64,000 nucleotides of DNA from Cellulophaga baltica (GCF_900102165.1 NZ_FNBD01000001.1:671893-735892); one strand, 5' to 3'. Positions 18,336 through 28,035 are shown, counted from the stretch's first letter. Notes: generated by a model not told the origin, from the letters alone. Numbers and translations are program-made.

Positions 18336-19211
18336 TTACACGGCTTGAGGTTGGTTAATACTGTAAAAATAGAAGTCTTCTAAATCATTATTTACTGGCT
18401 CAAACCCATCAGCTAAAGGTATATCACTAAACACATTTACATTCATATTACCGCTGCGCAAGTAGGAGGACAACACAGTATATTCCGATTGGTATTTTTT
18501 AACCTCACTTTTATCAATACTCTTTCTAAAGACTTTTCCGTTTAACGAATTTGATAACTCTTGCGGATGTCCTTGCACTACAACAGACCCTTCATTAAAG
18601 ACAGCCATGTTAGTACATAAGTTTACCACATCATCTACAATATGCGTAGACAAGATAACAACCGCATCTTCACCTAATTCACTCAATAAATTATGAAAAC
18701 GGTTACGCTCTAATGGATCTAAACCTGCAGTAGGTTCATCTACAATAATAAGCTTTGGATTCCCTATTAAGGCCTGAGCAATACCAAAACGTTGGCGCAT
18801 ACCTCCAGAATAATCTCCCAAATTTCGTTTTCTAAACTTATAAAGGTTTACTTTATTTAATAAGTCCGATACATAAGCTTTGCGATCGCTTGTATTATGA
18901 ATTCCTTTAATTTTAGCAATATGATTTAGCATCATCTCTGCAGAAACCTTAGGATATACTCCAAAATCTTGTGGTAAATATCCAAGAACTTTTCGCAGCT
19001 CTTCTGGTTGATTAAAAACATTTATCCCATCAAATTCTATAGTCCCACTATCTGCAACTTGCAATGTAGAAATGGTACGCATTAATGTAGATTTTCCTGC
19101 ACCATTTGGCCCTAGCAATCCAAACATACCCTTATTAATTTCAAGGTTTACATTATTAAGCGCCTTTGTACCGTTGGGGTAAGTTTTGTTCAAATCTTTG
19201 ATAGAAAGCAT
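18336..19211 (-). CDS. ABC transporter ATP-binding protein
   Basis: This 291-residue ABC-2 type ATPase contains Walker A GPNGAGKST (34-42), a Q-loop in YLPQDFGVYP, the signature YSGGMRQR, Walker B LIIVDEPTAGLDP and the H-loop STHIVDD. A C-terminal extension of about 60 residues is typical of NatA/CcmA-like exporters. It supplies energy for the permease-peptidase encoded 2 bases downstream. The pair is transcribed divergently from hemB, with 154 bases between. The substrate is unknown. Confidence 0.95.
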   Translation of the reverse strand: MLSIKDLNKTYPNGTKALNNVNLEINKGMFGLLGPNGAGKSTLMRTISTLQVADSGTIEFDGINVFNQPEELRKVLGYLPQDFGVYPKVSAEMMLNHIAKIKGIHNTSDRKAYVSDLLNKVNLYKFRKRNLGDYSGGMRQRFGIAQALIGNPKLIIVDEPTAGLDPLERNRFHNLLSELGEDAVVILSTHIVDDVVNLCTNMAVFNEGSVVVQGHPQELSNSLNGKVFRKSIDKSEVKKYQSEYTVLSSYLRSGNMNVNVFSDIPLADGFEPVNNDLEDFYFYSINQPQAV

Positions 19212-19333
19212 AGGATATTGGTTTAAGTTTGTATTCTACTGATGTATCGTTAGTATCCTCTATGACAAAATTGTTACAGAAAAAATGCTTTTTTTAAAAC
19301 CACGTATCTTAAGATTTATATTATTGGTTACTT

Positions 19334-19341
19334 TATCTTTG
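19334..19341 (+). promoter_or_regulatory. Candidate -7 element (TATCTTTG) for hemB
   Basis: An exact match to TAnnTTTG lies 24 bases before the hemB ATG. There is no TTG at the expected -33 spacing. Position and match support a separate hemB promoter, away from the main heme operon. Confidence 0.55.
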
Positions 19342-19365
19342 TAGCTGTTTTAAAATTATCAGATT

Positions 19366-20352
19366 ATGTACCCACTAATAAGAAATAGAAGACTTAGAAC
19401 ATCTGAAGCGATACGCAGTTTAGTTCGTGAAACCATCTTAACTCCAAGTGATTTTTTAGTACCACTTTTTGTTACGGAAGGAAAAGGTATAAAAGATGAA
19501 ATTTCATCCATGCCAAATTACTTTAGGCTAAGCTTAGATCAATTAGAAAAAGAAGTAAAAGAATTATGGAGCATGGGCTTAGGTTCCGTGTTACTTTTTG
19601 TGAAAGTACCTGAAAATTTAAAAGACAATAAAGGGACAGAAGCATTAAATGCTGAGGGATTAATGCAACGCGCTATTAAAACCGTAAAAAATGCATGTCC
19701 AGATATGTTGGTAATGACTGATGTAGCTCTTGATCCTTATTCTTCTTACGGTCATGACGGAATTGTTGCTAATGGACAGATATTAAATGATGAATCTGCC
19801 GAACTATTAGCAGAGATGAGTGTTTCTCATGCAGCAGCAGGAGCAGATTTTGTAGCTCCTAGTGATATGATGGATGGTAGAATACTAACAATTCGTGAAG
19901 CTTTAGAAGATGAAGGTTTTATAAATACTGGAATTATGAGCTATAGTGCAAAATACGCTAGTGCTTTTTACGGTCCGTTTCGTGATGCTTTAGATTCTGC
20001 TCCTGTAGATCAAATAGATGTTCCTAAAGATAAGAGTACCTATCAAATGGATTATGCTAACCGTTTTGAAGCCATCAGAGAAACGCAAATGGATATTGAA
20101 GAGGGTGCAGATATTGTCATGGTAAAACCAGGGTTGTGCTATTTAGATATTGTTCGCGAAATAAAAAATGAAGTAGATGTTCCTGTGGCAGTGTACCAAG
20201 TAAGTGGTGAGTATGCCATGCTAAAAGCGGCTGCCGAAAAAGGTTGGTTAGACCACGATGCGGTCATGATAGAACAATTAATGGCTATGAAAAGAGCTGG
20301 TGCTAACATAATAGCGAGCTACTTTGCAAAAGATGCTGTTAAATTAATGTAG
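19366..20352 (+). CDS. hemB: Porphobilinogen synthase (delta-aminolevulinic acid dehydratase)
   Basis: This enzyme condenses two 5-aminolevulinate molecules to porphobilinogen, feeding HemC. The 328-residue protein has the two Schiff-base lysines Lys196 (MSYSAKYASAFYGPFRDA) and Lys254 (IVMVKPGLCYLDI). The metal site reads DVALDPYSSYGHDG, without the three cysteines of the zinc enzymes, so it belongs to the Mg/K-type group. It stands apart from the other hem genes by about 8.6 kb, on the same strand, with its own promoter element. Confidence 0.98.
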   Translation: MYPLIRNRRLRTSEAIRSLVRETILTPSDFLVPLFVTEGKGIKDEISSMPNYFRLSLDQLEKEVKELWSMGLGSVLLFVKVPENLKDNKGTEALNAEGLMQRAIKTVKNACPDMLVMTDVALDPYSSYGHDGIVANGQILNDESAELLAEMSVSHAAAGADFVAPSDMMDGRILTIREALEDEGFINTGIMSYSAKYASAFYGPFRDALDSAPVDQIDVPKDKSTYQMDYANRFEAIRETQMDIEEGADIVMVKPGLCYLDIVREIKNEVDVPVAVYQVSGEYAMLKAAAEKGWLDHDAVMIEQLMAMKRAGANIIASYFAKDAVKLM

Positions 20353-20450
20353 TATCCGCAAAGCTAATCGTGATAAAATCAATTTTATCCTAATTAAAGC
20401 ACAATTGAGTTTTTAAATAAATGGTATCTTAGTCTTTCAAATATAGTTTT

Positions 20451-21569
20451 ATGGGTTTATTGATTTTTTATGCAGTAATATCAATCTTCTTTTCTTTCTT
20501 ATGCTCTATTCTAGAAGCGGTGTTGTTGAGCATCACTCCTACGTTTATCAACGTAGCAAAAAAAGATGGTAAGTCATACGCAGAAACCTTTGAAGAATTA
20601 AAGAAAGACGTAGATAAGCCACTGATTGCCATTCTTACGATAAATACTATCGCCCATACCGTGGGTGCCATTTTAGTGGGGGTACAGGCAAAAGTTGCTT
20701 ATGCTGAACTCTACGGTAATACACAACGTTCTTTTTTAGGCATTACATTTACTGAAGACCTAATGGTAGGTATTGTTTCTACCGTCATGACCATATTAAT
20801 TTTAATTGCCTCAGAGATTATTCCGAAAACTATAGGTGCAACCTATTGGAGACAATTAGCAAACTTCACTGCAAAGAGTTTAAAAGTAATGGTCTTAGGA
20901 TTAAAATGGACGGGCCTTCTTTGGATTCTTCAACTGTTCACCAAATTAGTAGGAGGAAAAGGACATCACGGCAGTGTATTGAGTAGAGAAGATTTTACAG
21001 CGATGACCGATATTGCCCATGAAGAAGGGGTGTTTCAAAAATCAGAATCTACCATTATCAAAAATTTATTACGTTTTGATGAAATTTTGGTAAAAGACGT
21101 AATGACCCCACGCGCAGTGATGAAAATTGCTTCAGACCAAAAAACAATTCGCACCTTTTTTGAGGAGAATCCTAAATTAAGATTTTCACGTATTCCGGTG
21201 TATACAGATAAAGTAGATAACATTACTGGGTTTGTTCTTAAAGACGTTATTCTTGAAGAGATTATCAATAAGAATGACGATATTCCTTTAGCTGAGATCC
21301 GCAGAGAACTTTTGATTACGAAAAGAGGCACACCAATCCCGGAGCTTTTTGAGACCTTTATTGCCAAAAGAGAACACATAGCCTTGGTCGTGGATGAATA
21401 CGGTTCTGTAAGCGGGCTAGTAAGTATGGAAGACGTTATAGAGACCTTACTAGGACTTGAAATTATGGACGAAAGTGATAATGTCGCAGATTTGCAATCT
21501 CTCGCTCGTAAAAATTGGGAGAATAGAGCAAAACAAGCCGGCATATTAGATCCTGAAAACAACAATTAA
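20451..21569 (+). CDS. CNNM/DUF21 membrane protein with CBS pair (CorC/HlyC-like)
   Basis: This 372-residue protein has an N-terminal DUF21/CNNM domain (about 1-180) with four hydrophobic segments, including ASEIIPKTIGATYWRQLA. A CBS domain pair follows (about 200-330) with VKDVMTPRAVMKIA and HIALVVDEYGSVSGLVSMEDVIETLLGLEIMDE. Related proteins are Mg2+/Co2+ efflux or exchange factors, and old names call them hemolysins without good evidence. The usual C-terminal CorC/HlyC domain is absent or very short. Its stop is directly followed by the methyltransferase ATG, so the two are co-transcribed. Confidence 0.92.
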   Translation: MGLLIFYAVISIFFSFLCSILEAVLLSITPTFINVAKKDGKSYAETFEELKKDVDKPLIAILTINTIAHTVGAILVGVQAKVAYAELYGNTQRSFLGITFTEDLMVGIVSTVMTILILIASEIIPKTIGATYWRQLANFTAKSLKVMVLGLKWTGLLWILQLFTKLVGGKGHHGSVLSREDFTAMTDIAHEEGVFQKSESTIIKNLLRFDEILVKDVMTPRAVMKIASDQKTIRTFFEENPKLRFSRIPVYTDKVDNITGFVLKDVILEEIINKNDDIPLAEIRRELLITKRGTPIPELFETFIAKREHIALVVDEYGSVSGLVSMEDVIETLLGLEIMDESDNVADLQSLARKNWENRAKQAGILDPENNN

Positions 21570-22043
21570 ATGGAAACTGCCTACATTAAGACCCCATTAG
21601 GAATAGCAAAGTTAGTAGGCGATGAAAAAGGGATATCAGAATTTATAGTTTTAAATGCCGATGAGCCCCTTACCGATGTAATTCCGGAAGCATTGGAAGA
21701 TGCCGTTTATCAAGTCAATGAATATTTTGAAGGTAAACGCGAGCATTTTAATTTAGATTTAAACCCGGAAGGAACCGATTTTCAAAAACGAGTTTGGAAA
21801 GGCTTACAGGATATTCCTTTCGGAAAAACTACCTCCTACTTAGAATTATCAAAAACTTTAGGAGATGCAAAAGCTATAAGAGCCGTGGCTAATGCCAATG
21901 GTAAAAATCCATTGTGGATTATTGTGCCTTGTCATCGGGTGATAGGAAGTGATGGTTCTCTCACCGGTTATGCAGGAGGATTGTACCGAAAACAGTGGCT
22001 TTTGGAACACGAAAGTCCGCTTAAACAAACATCCCTATTCTAA
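21570..22043 (+). CDS. ogt: Methylated-DNA--protein-cysteine S-methyltransferase
   Basis: This 157-residue suicide repair protein removes alkyl groups from O6-alkylguanine. The acceptor is Cys121 in IVPCHRVIG, followed by the DNA-binding wing GSLTGYAGGLYRKQWLLEHE. The helix-turn-helix block FGKTTSYLELSKTLGDAKAIRAVANANGKNP is intact. An N-terminal ribonuclease-like lobe makes up the first 65 residues. It begins immediately after the CNNM gene and ends before a hairpin terminator. No Ada regulatory domain is present. Confidence 0.96.
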   Translation: METAYIKTPLGIAKLVGDEKGISEFIVLNADEPLTDVIPEALEDAVYQVNEYFEGKREHFNLDLNPEGTDFQKRVWKGLQDIPFGKTTSYLELSKTLGDAKAIRAVANANGKNPLWIIVPCHRVIGSDGSLTGYAGGLYRKQWLLEHESPLKQTSLF

Positions 22044-22170
22044 ACTAAACAAACTAATTAGTTTGTACTTTCTTAAATATTACTCCTCGAAATACAAAAG
22101 ATGTAGTTCATCGATACATAGCAGTAAACTAGCGATATTATCCGTACCTATTGATTGGTTTAAAAAACAA

Positions 22171-22194
22171 AAAACCGACTAACAAGTTGGTTTC
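22171..22194. terminator. Hairpin terminator between convergent genes
   Basis: AAACCGAC and GTTGGTTT pair with one G-T wobble over a short loop, flanked by A-rich sequence on the left and T bases on the right. It lies between the methyltransferase gene (plus) and the lipoprotein gene (minus). The remaining gap from 22044 shows no other gene. Confidence 0.6.
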
Positions 22195-22224
22195 TATAAT
22201 TATAATACCTTAACACAAATCTCT

Positions 22225-22980
22225 TTAATTTTTACACGTAATAGTACTTTTACTAACGGTATCTGAGGTAGCATCAGCCAAAGAAATGGCATCCGTAAAC
22301 AACACGAACTCATCAATTGCATGTCCGGAAGAACGTGCAGAAATTTCCATAGTATAGGTTCCAGCAGCACTAAAAGTTACAAAAATATCATGCGCATTAT
22401 TATCAAATGTACTAGACTGCCATTTGAAATCTAGATTACTCCCGCTTCTGTAAATCTTAAACCATCCATCTTTAGTCGCCCCTTCAGGATTAGGCGTTTT
22501 TCCAGAATCTGCAGGATACACAATACTTTCTCCTTTTTGAGCAAAGAAATCACTTGCATCATTAAAACGCAACCATGTATCATTATGATCAGAGCCACTA
22601 TCGCCTGTTTTCACGGCAGACTTCCAAACGAATCTATAGGTGCCTGGCACAGTAACTTGAAGTGCATAAGTAGCTAAACCCATTCCCGGTGTACCCAAAG
22701 ATTGGTCGCCCTCCCATACCATATAACCTTCACCAGAAGTTGCAGCATCATCGTTCTTTAATTTCCAATCACTGTCAAAAACAGCGTCTTCGAATTCAAC
22801 TCTCAGTAAGCCCCCATTTTCATTGAAAACATACTTAGCTACATCTGTACAATTCGTTGCACTTTCTCCAGGACCTTCCGGTGAAATAATATCAATATCT
22901 TCCTCGTTATCAGAAGAGTCATTAGTGCATGAAAAAAGGCCCATCGCTAAAAAAACAAAGGCAATATTCTTAAATTTCAT
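22225..22980 (-). CDS. Secreted lipoprotein with carbohydrate-binding-module-like domain
   Basis: This 251-residue protein starts at MKFKNIAFVFLAMGLFSC, a lipoprotein signal with its Cys at about position 18. An in-frame ATG at 23007 would add nine residues and weaken the signal. The rest is an Asp/Ser/Thr-rich beta domain with GEGYMVWEGDQ, TWLRFNDASDFFA, WQSSTFDNNAHDIFVTFSAAGTYTMEISARSSGHAIDEFVLFTD. The ending HAIDEFVLF is typical of CBM6/CBM35-like or related galactose-binding folds in Bacteroidota surface proteins. No catalytic domain is present. A candidate operator lies 62 bases upstream. The ligand is unknown. Confidence 0.75.
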   Translation of the reverse strand: MKFKNIAFVFLAMGLFSCTNDSSDNEEDIDIISPEGPGESATNCTDVAKYVFNENGGLLRVEFEDAVFDSDWKLKNDDAATSGEGYMVWEGDQSLGTPGMGLATYALQVTVPGTYRFVWKSAVKTGDSGSDHNDTWLRFNDASDFFAQKGESIVYPADSGKTPNPEGATKDGWFKIYRSGSNLDFKWQSSTFDNNAHDIFVTFSAAGTYTMEISARSSGHAIDEFVLFTDAISLADATSDTVSKSTITCKN

Positions 22981-23041
22981 TATAATAGATTTAGGTGTTT
23001 TCTTCATAACTTAAATCTTAATGAAATATTGAATTGCAGCT

Positions 23042-23060
23042 GCTGTTTTCGATAAAATGC
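23042..23060. promoter_or_regulatory. Candidate operator a, imperfect copy of a 20-bp palindrome
   Basis: GCTGTTTTCGATAAAATGC is one of three sites in the window resembling GCATTTTATCGATAAAATGC. The right half is exact. It lies 62 bases upstream of the lipoprotein start and also upstream of the DUF4153 gene. See the finding on the shared palindrome. Confidence 0.35.
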
Positions 23061-23186
23061 TATAAATTAATCATTTTTGAGTTACATTACTATAAAAGAT
23101 AATAGTAAGAACACTATAGAAACCCCCTATTCAGGGTAGTCGTCTACTATCAAGATTCATAATTTTGACTTATATTTAACTGATTT

Positions 23187-24986
23187 ATGCTTATGAAAAT
23201 ACCTTCTATCTCCGAAATTACTTCTAAAGCACAAAATGCGATTCTTCGATTTCCATTAGCCCTTCTTTGGGCAGTTGGCGGAACCACATTTTTTATAAAG
23301 ATTATAGAAGACGATAAGTATGATTATTTAAGAAATCATAACGATGAGATATTAACGTTAATCGTAGGATTAAGTTGGCTCATAGGCATACAGTTTTTTA
23401 TAGAACAGTTTAAAAACCCAAGAAAATGGCAATGGCTAAAGCTTATAGTCCTAGCATTATTAGGCCTGTTTTATTGGTACCTGCCGGCCATACAGTATTA
23501 CAGAGATTCTCCCATTTACCTCGTCAGATTTTTTCTTTATTTAATTGCGGGGCATTTATTTTTGCTGTTTGCACCCTTTATATTTAAATGGGATAAAAAT
23601 GCCTACTGGAACTACTTAAAAAATACAAGTGTCGCTATTATACGCAGCTTATTTTATTCTGGAATTCTCTACTTGGGTTTAATATTGGCCTTAGCTGCAA
23701 TTAGTGCTTTATTTGATGTTCATATTAAAAGTAGTAGATACGGACAACTCTATATTTTCTGTCTAGGTACAGTAAACACTTGGATTTATCTTTCTGATTT
23801 TCCTAAAGACATTTTTCAAGAAACTACAATTTATTTTGAAAAAACACTAGAGGTATTGGTTAAGTTCATTCTAATTCCCTTAGTTATTCTTTACCTATTA
23901 ATTCTGTATGCCTATAGTGCCAAAATAATCATAGAATGGGAACTTCCTAAAGGATGGGTATCCTATCTGGTCATTGCCTTATCATTTTTGGGTTACATTA
24001 TTCAAATTATCATAAACCCAATACAGAAAGAATTAAAATCCTGGACGATTAATAAATTTTACCCTTGGTTCTATATACTTCTAATTCCTTTAAACATTCT
24101 ATTGTTTATTGCAATTTTACGAAGAGTAAGCGATTATGGCATTACAGAAAATAGGTATTTTGTATTAGCTATTGCCTTGTGGAATGTAGGGATTATTTTG
24201 TATTTGTTATTCAGCACTAAAAAAGCCCTAAAAGTACTTCCCATCTCTTTATTTATCATAGCCATAGTATCCTCTGTGGGCTTTTGGAGTGCCTTTTCGG
24301 TTTCAGAAAAAAGCCAAATACAGCAATTTGAGGAGATCTTTACCGAAGTTAAGAATAGGGATAATGTTGCCACAAATGAGGAAATAGGACGTTTACAAGA
24401 TATTCTAGATTATTTAGAAAAACGTAAAGAAGTCTCTAGCTTAAATAGTATTACAAAATTAGATTTAGAAAGTTTCAGAGATCCTGCGGTAGACGAAGAT
24501 TATAAAGCCGGCTGGCTAAATACTACAAAAATATGGGATAGCATCGCTTTTGAAGTGGATGCCTCCTCTATACCAGAAAATGAGCATGATTCCTATTACA
24601 GCTTATACTCATCTGACCAAAGGAATACCTATACCGCTATAAACGATTTTGACTCTTTTACTTACTTAAGCTTTTATATGAATTCTGAAAAGCGCATCGC
24701 ATTAGATTCCCTTTATCTAGAACTTTATCCAGAAAATAATAGTTTAAAAATTTACTTCACAAAAGATGATACTGTAGCCTTAGAGATCCCTTTGACAGAA
24801 AAGCTTACGGAACTATCTAAATACGGAAATAATTTAAACAACGCTTCTTTAGACGACTTAACAATGGAAATTACAGGAACTACACACTCCTGTAAATTAG
24901 TATTGTCTGAGTTAAGTTTTAGAAAGACTAAAGAAGGTATCGAATTACAAAATATTAATGCCTTTTTATTTTTAAAGCAAAACTAG
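23187..24986 (+). CDS. DUF4153-family polytopic membrane protein
   Basis: This 599-residue protein has about ten hydrophobic segments between residues 20 and 380. A large soluble C-terminal part (about 385-599) is rich in charged residues and has no motif I recognise. The N-terminal arrangement, with IQYYRDSPIYLVRFFLYLIAGHLFLLFAPF and FYSGILYLGLILALAAISALF, fits DUF4153. The function of this family is unknown. The ATG at 23193 (MKIPSISE) is an alternative start two codons later. One base separates it from the exonuclease gene, so they form an operon. Confidence 0.8.
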   Translation: MLMKIPSISEITSKAQNAILRFPLALLWAVGGTTFFIKIIEDDKYDYLRNHNDEILTLIVGLSWLIGIQFFIEQFKNPRKWQWLKLIVLALLGLFYWYLPAIQYYRDSPIYLVRFFLYLIAGHLFLLFAPFIFKWDKNAYWNYLKNTSVAIIRSLFYSGILYLGLILALAAISALFDVHIKSSRYGQLYIFCLGTVNTWIYLSDFPKDIFQETTIYFEKTLEVLVKFILIPLVILYLLILYAYSAKIIIEWELPKGWVSYLVIALSFLGYIIQIIINPIQKELKSWTINKFYPWFYILLIPLNILLFIAILRRVSDYGITENRYFVLAIALWNVGIILYLLFSTKKALKVLPISLFIIAIVSSVGFWSAFSVSEKSQIQQFEEIFTEVKNRDNVATNEEIGRLQDILDYLEKRKEVSSLNSITKLDLESFRDPAVDEDYKAGWLNTTKIWDSIAFEVDASSIPENEHDSYYSLYSSDQRNTYTAINDFDSFTYLSFYMNSEKRIALDSLYLELYPENNSLKIYFTKDDTVALEIPLTEKLTELSKYGNNLNNASLDDLTMEITGTTHSCKLVLSELSFRKTKEGIELQNINAFLFLKQN

Positions 24987-24987
24987 T

Positions 24988-25701
24988 ATGCTCCAAAAAC
25001 TAAACTTAGAACATATTTTGTTTTTAGACATTGAAACTGTTCCTGAAAAACAAAATTTTAATGATTTAGACGACGAAAAAAAAGACTTATGGGATCATAA
25101 ATCTCAATACCAGCGTAAAGGAGAATTTACCGCTGAAGAGTTTTATGACCGCGCAGGAATTTGGGCAGAGTTCGGTAAGATAGTATGTATTTCTGTTGGA
25201 TATTTTAAAATCAATGACGAAACAAGGAGCTTTAGGGTTACCACGTTTCACGGAGATGAGGCGGAGCTTCTAAATGAATTTAAAAATTTATTGGATGGTC
25301 ATTTTAGTGCTTCAAAATATATGCTTTGTGGCCACAATGCTAAAGAGTTTGATTTTCCATATATCGCTAGAAGAATGCTAATCAATAGCATAGATCTACC
25401 CTACAAGTTAAACCTGTTTGGAAAAAAACCATGGGAAATTACCCATTTAGATACTATGGAATTATGGAAATTTGGAGACTTTAAACATTATACTTCTCTA
25501 AAACTTATGGCGAATGTTTTAGGGATACCCTCACCTAAAGGAGATATTGACGGGAGTATGGTTAAAAGTGTTTATTATGAGGATAAAGATTTAGACCGTA
25601 TTGTAACCTATTGCGAGTTAGATGTCGTAACCACGGCTCAGGTATTCTTACGCTTAAGTAATGAGGACTTGTTAGAAGATAAAGAGATCAAAAAAATCTA
25701 A
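24988..25701 (+). CDS. Predicted 3'-5' exonuclease (DNA polymerase B exonuclease-like)
   Basis: This 237-residue DEDD-type nuclease carries the first acidic motif ILFLDIETVPE at about 11-21, the second in MLCGHNAKEFDFPYIARRML (Asp and neighbouring residues), and the third in RIVTYCELDVVTTAQVFLR. The order and spacing match the PolB-like exonuclease family found as a stand-alone protein in Bacteroidota. It probably trims DNA 3' ends, but no physiological role is fixed. It follows the DUF4153 gene with one base between, and a terminator shared with the S8 peptidase gene ends it. Confidence 0.88.
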   Translation: MLQKLNLEHILFLDIETVPEKQNFNDLDDEKKDLWDHKSQYQRKGEFTAEEFYDRAGIWAEFGKIVCISVGYFKINDETRSFRVTTFHGDEAELLNEFKNLLDGHFSASKYMLCGHNAKEFDFPYIARRMLINSIDLPYKLNLFGKKPWEITHLDTMELWKFGDFKHYTSLKLMANVLGIPSPKGDIDGSMVKSVYYEDKDLDRIVTYCELDVVTTAQVFLRLSNEDLLEDKEIKKI

Positions 25702-25706
25702 ATAGA

Positions 25707-25740
25707 AAAGGGAAGCATCTTACTAAAAAGCCTCCCTTTA
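25707..25740. terminator. Bidirectional hairpin terminator
   Basis: AAAGGGA and TCCCTTT pair, with an inner GC/GC pair after one mismatch, around a 13-base loop. It lies between the exonuclease gene (plus) and the S8 peptidase gene (minus), in the right place for both. Confidence 0.7.
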
Positions 25741-25764
25741 ACTCCAAATCTAATTTAATCTAAT

Positions 25765-27981
25765 CTAATTTTTTATAAACTTTACAGATTGTTGTTCACC
25801 GTCTTCAAAAATGGTTAATGAATAAAAACCAGAAGACAAATCATCAACCTTAATATCATTATACGCTGCTCTACCTTTTTTAAGCAATGTTCCTGTGCTA
25901 GACACAATGCTGTAATAAGCGTTATCTCCTAGTGGACCATCAATAGTAATTTGATCTGTTGTTGGATTAGGATGTACTGAAAATTTTAATTTATCTGCAG
26001 CAACCACAACATCTTCTTTATCTATTTCTTGAAAAGGATCGTCTGTAAGCACGCCATCAAAAATAAATTTGAAAGTATCAGAATATTCAGAAAAAATGTT
26101 TGAGGTACAGTTAGTTCTAAGTTGTACCATGTACGTGCTACCCATTGCTAAATTATCTAATGCCACCGTATTTGTTTCAGAGAATGTAGTATTCCATTCT
26201 ACATCATTTTCTTTTTTGTATTGCACTTCAAAGAAAGAATCTTTAATACCATCCCAACTAATAGTTATAGCAGCTTCAGAAGTAGCATTCATTGTTAATC
26301 CTGAAGGAATAACTGCTTTACAATTAGAAGTAGATGCCCCTGAAACAATTAATGAAAACATTTGATTTTCATTGGTTAAACTCCCTTTATGAGAGATTGT
26401 AATGGTATAAGTACCCGATGCATTTGGAATTTGTATTTGTTCAAACGGATCTACAAGGTTATCTCCTTTTACTGCAGGTGCATTAGCATTTCTTGGATCT
26501 AATTTCCATGGTAAAGAAACCACGTTATCTTTAGTTACTCTGATATCCAAGTCATTCACTAAAGCCGAAGTCATATCATTTAAACTTCCTTTATTTACAA
26601 AATTTCCTGCTGGGTCTGTCCAAGAAACAGATGCTAAAAACTCTTCTCCACTTCTGGCATCAACAGTAATACTGTAGGTCTCTCCTTGTGCTAAATTTTC
26701 TTCGATAATTAAGGAGGAGTATTCATCATTTACAATCAGTTCCGCTGCTTTTTTAGCATTCATAACGCCCCATCCCATTTTATAGTCAGGACCCGGTGCC
26801 GCAACATCATCTGCACTGTGTAACACTAAGCCTTTTAAAGTGGCTGCCTTCATAAAAGAGCCATTTATTCTATCATAATATTCTTGCAATAAAAGCATTG
26901 CACTAGTAATACCAGGTGCCGCCATAGAGGTCCCAGAATACGTGTCATAATTTTTCTCCCCTGTAGACTGTGTTGATAAAATATTTGCTCCGCAACCCGC
27001 AATGTCTGGCTTAATACGGCCATCATCTATAGGACCATGACTACTATAACTAGCTACAGCAGCATTTTTTAAATTTCCGTCCATATCTATTTCAGACTCT
27101 ACTGCCGCTACATTCATTCCGTTTTTAGAAGTAGAAAAACCTAATAACAAATCAAATCCATCTGCAGATTTTCCAGAAATAGGAGCGTCATTAAATTTCA
27201 ACTTTTGTGAGTTTCCGGCTGCTGTCACCATTAAGTAATAAGGTGCATTGTACATGATTCGATCCCAATCTTTGGAAACTTGTATGTAAGCGCCAAAATA
27301 CCAGTCTGGAACAAAATCTGGTCTGATACCATACGAGTGGTTGGATAATAATAATCCGTTTGCTGCAGCGTCTATAACTTCTACTTTATCTGCTTTCCAA
27401 TCGCTAGAAATTGCTGTAGCATTGTAAGCCACGCCTTTAGCTTGCGTTTTAATTCCTTTGGCAATCATACTTCCTAATACCATAGTGGCATGAGGACTTA
27501 CAGATGCCGTATGATCTCCTTGCGTTGCTCTTGAATTATATTCTTGATGTGTAAGTAATGCTTTTCCGGAATCCCATACCCCAACTTTCATTCCTTGTCC
27601 ACTGATGCCTAAATCTAGTGCACCACCGGTATACAACGTATTTGCTCTTGAAACCATACTTGTATTATCACTAAACGTGCTATAGTACAAAGGGGTACCG
27701 TCTGCTCCTATGTCTACAAGTTCTATTTGATTGCCATCTTTTAAAGTACTAGATACCTCTAACCCTCTTTCTTTGGCAAAAGCTTTTAACGTAATGCTTT
27801 TTTTTGTAAAATCTTTAGAGAATTCTTCTTGTACGGTGGTTAACGTACGCGCATCATACTTAGATTGAATATGTTGGATTTTAGACGTTGACTGTGCCTG
27901 AATTGTTGAAAGACTCAACATGGTGATGGTCATTAAAACACACGAATAAACCCGGTTTGGAAAAAGTTTACTGTAGTCCAT
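25765..27981 (-). CDS. Secreted S8 (subtilisin-like) serine protease with T9SS sorting domain
   Basis: With the start at MDYSKLFPNR the protein has 738 residues. The order is: signal peptide (about 1-30, ending TIQAQ); propeptide; subtilisin domain with the triad Asp137 (VGVWDSG), His164 (SPHATMV) and Ser352 (YSGTSMAAP); a jelly-roll domain; a fibronectin type III domain (about 550-630); and a type A T9SS C-terminal domain beginning VHPNPTTDQITI and ending with a Lys-rich tail. The product should cross the outer membrane through T9SS and lose its C-terminal signal. A 14-codon upstream extension to 28023 lies over the -7 element and is unlikely. It is probably a nutrient protease. Confidence 0.95.
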   Translation of the reverse strand: MDYSKLFPNRVYSCVLMTITMLSLSTIQAQSTSKIQHIQSKYDARTLTTVQEEFSKDFTKKSITLKAFAKERGLEVSSTLKDGNQIELVDIGADGTPLYYSTFSDNTSMVSRANTLYTGGALDLGISGQGMKVGVWDSGKALLTHQEYNSRATQGDHTASVSPHATMVLGSMIAKGIKTQAKGVAYNATAISSDWKADKVEVIDAAANGLLLSNHSYGIRPDFVPDWYFGAYIQVSKDWDRIMYNAPYYLMVTAAGNSQKLKFNDAPISGKSADGFDLLLGFSTSKNGMNVAAVESEIDMDGNLKNAAVASYSSHGPIDDGRIKPDIAGCGANILSTQSTGEKNYDTYSGTSMAAPGITSAMLLLQEYYDRINGSFMKAATLKGLVLHSADDVAAPGPDYKMGWGVMNAKKAAELIVNDEYSSLIIEENLAQGETYSITVDARSGEEFLASVSWTDPAGNFVNKGSLNDMTSALVNDLDIRVTKDNVVSLPWKLDPRNANAPAVKGDNLVDPFEQIQIPNASGTYTITISHKGSLTNENQMFSLIVSGASTSNCKAVIPSGLTMNATSEAAITISWDGIKDSFFEVQYKKENDVEWNTTFSETNTVALDNLAMGSTYMVQLRTNCTSNIFSEYSDTFKFIFDGVLTDDPFQEIDKEDVVVAADKLKFSVHPNPTTDQITIDGPLGDNAYYSIVSSTGTLLKKGRAAYNDIKVDDLSSGFYSLTIFEDGEQQSVKFIKN

Positions 27982-28009
27982 AATAATTAATTTAGTAAGA
28001 TTTGGACTA

Positions 28010-28017
28010 CAAACATA
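28010..28017 (-). promoter_or_regulatory. Candidate -7 element (TATGTTTG) for the S8 protease
   Basis: On the minus strand TATGTTTG is an exact TAnnTTTG match 29 bases before the chosen start. No TTG is at the -33 position. A nested dyad at 28036-28079 occupies the region just upstream, suggesting control by a DNA-binding protein. Confidence 0.55.
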
Positions 28018-28035
28018 CATCAAACCAATTGAACT

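Noticed and set aside
20372..20389. Perfect dyad GATAAAAT CA ATTTTATC between hemB and the CNNM gene
   Set aside because: It is very AT-rich with a two-base centre and no T run, so it is neither a good terminator nor clearly an operator. Chance dyads are common in such sequence.
21949..22182. Open frame after the methyltransferase gene
   Set aside because: It starts inside the methyltransferase coding region in another frame, resembles no known family and runs into the terminator.
23171..23178. TATATTTA as promoter of the DUF4153 gene
   Set aside because: One mismatch in the TTTG part and no TTG at -33. Such matches are frequent in AT-rich gaps.
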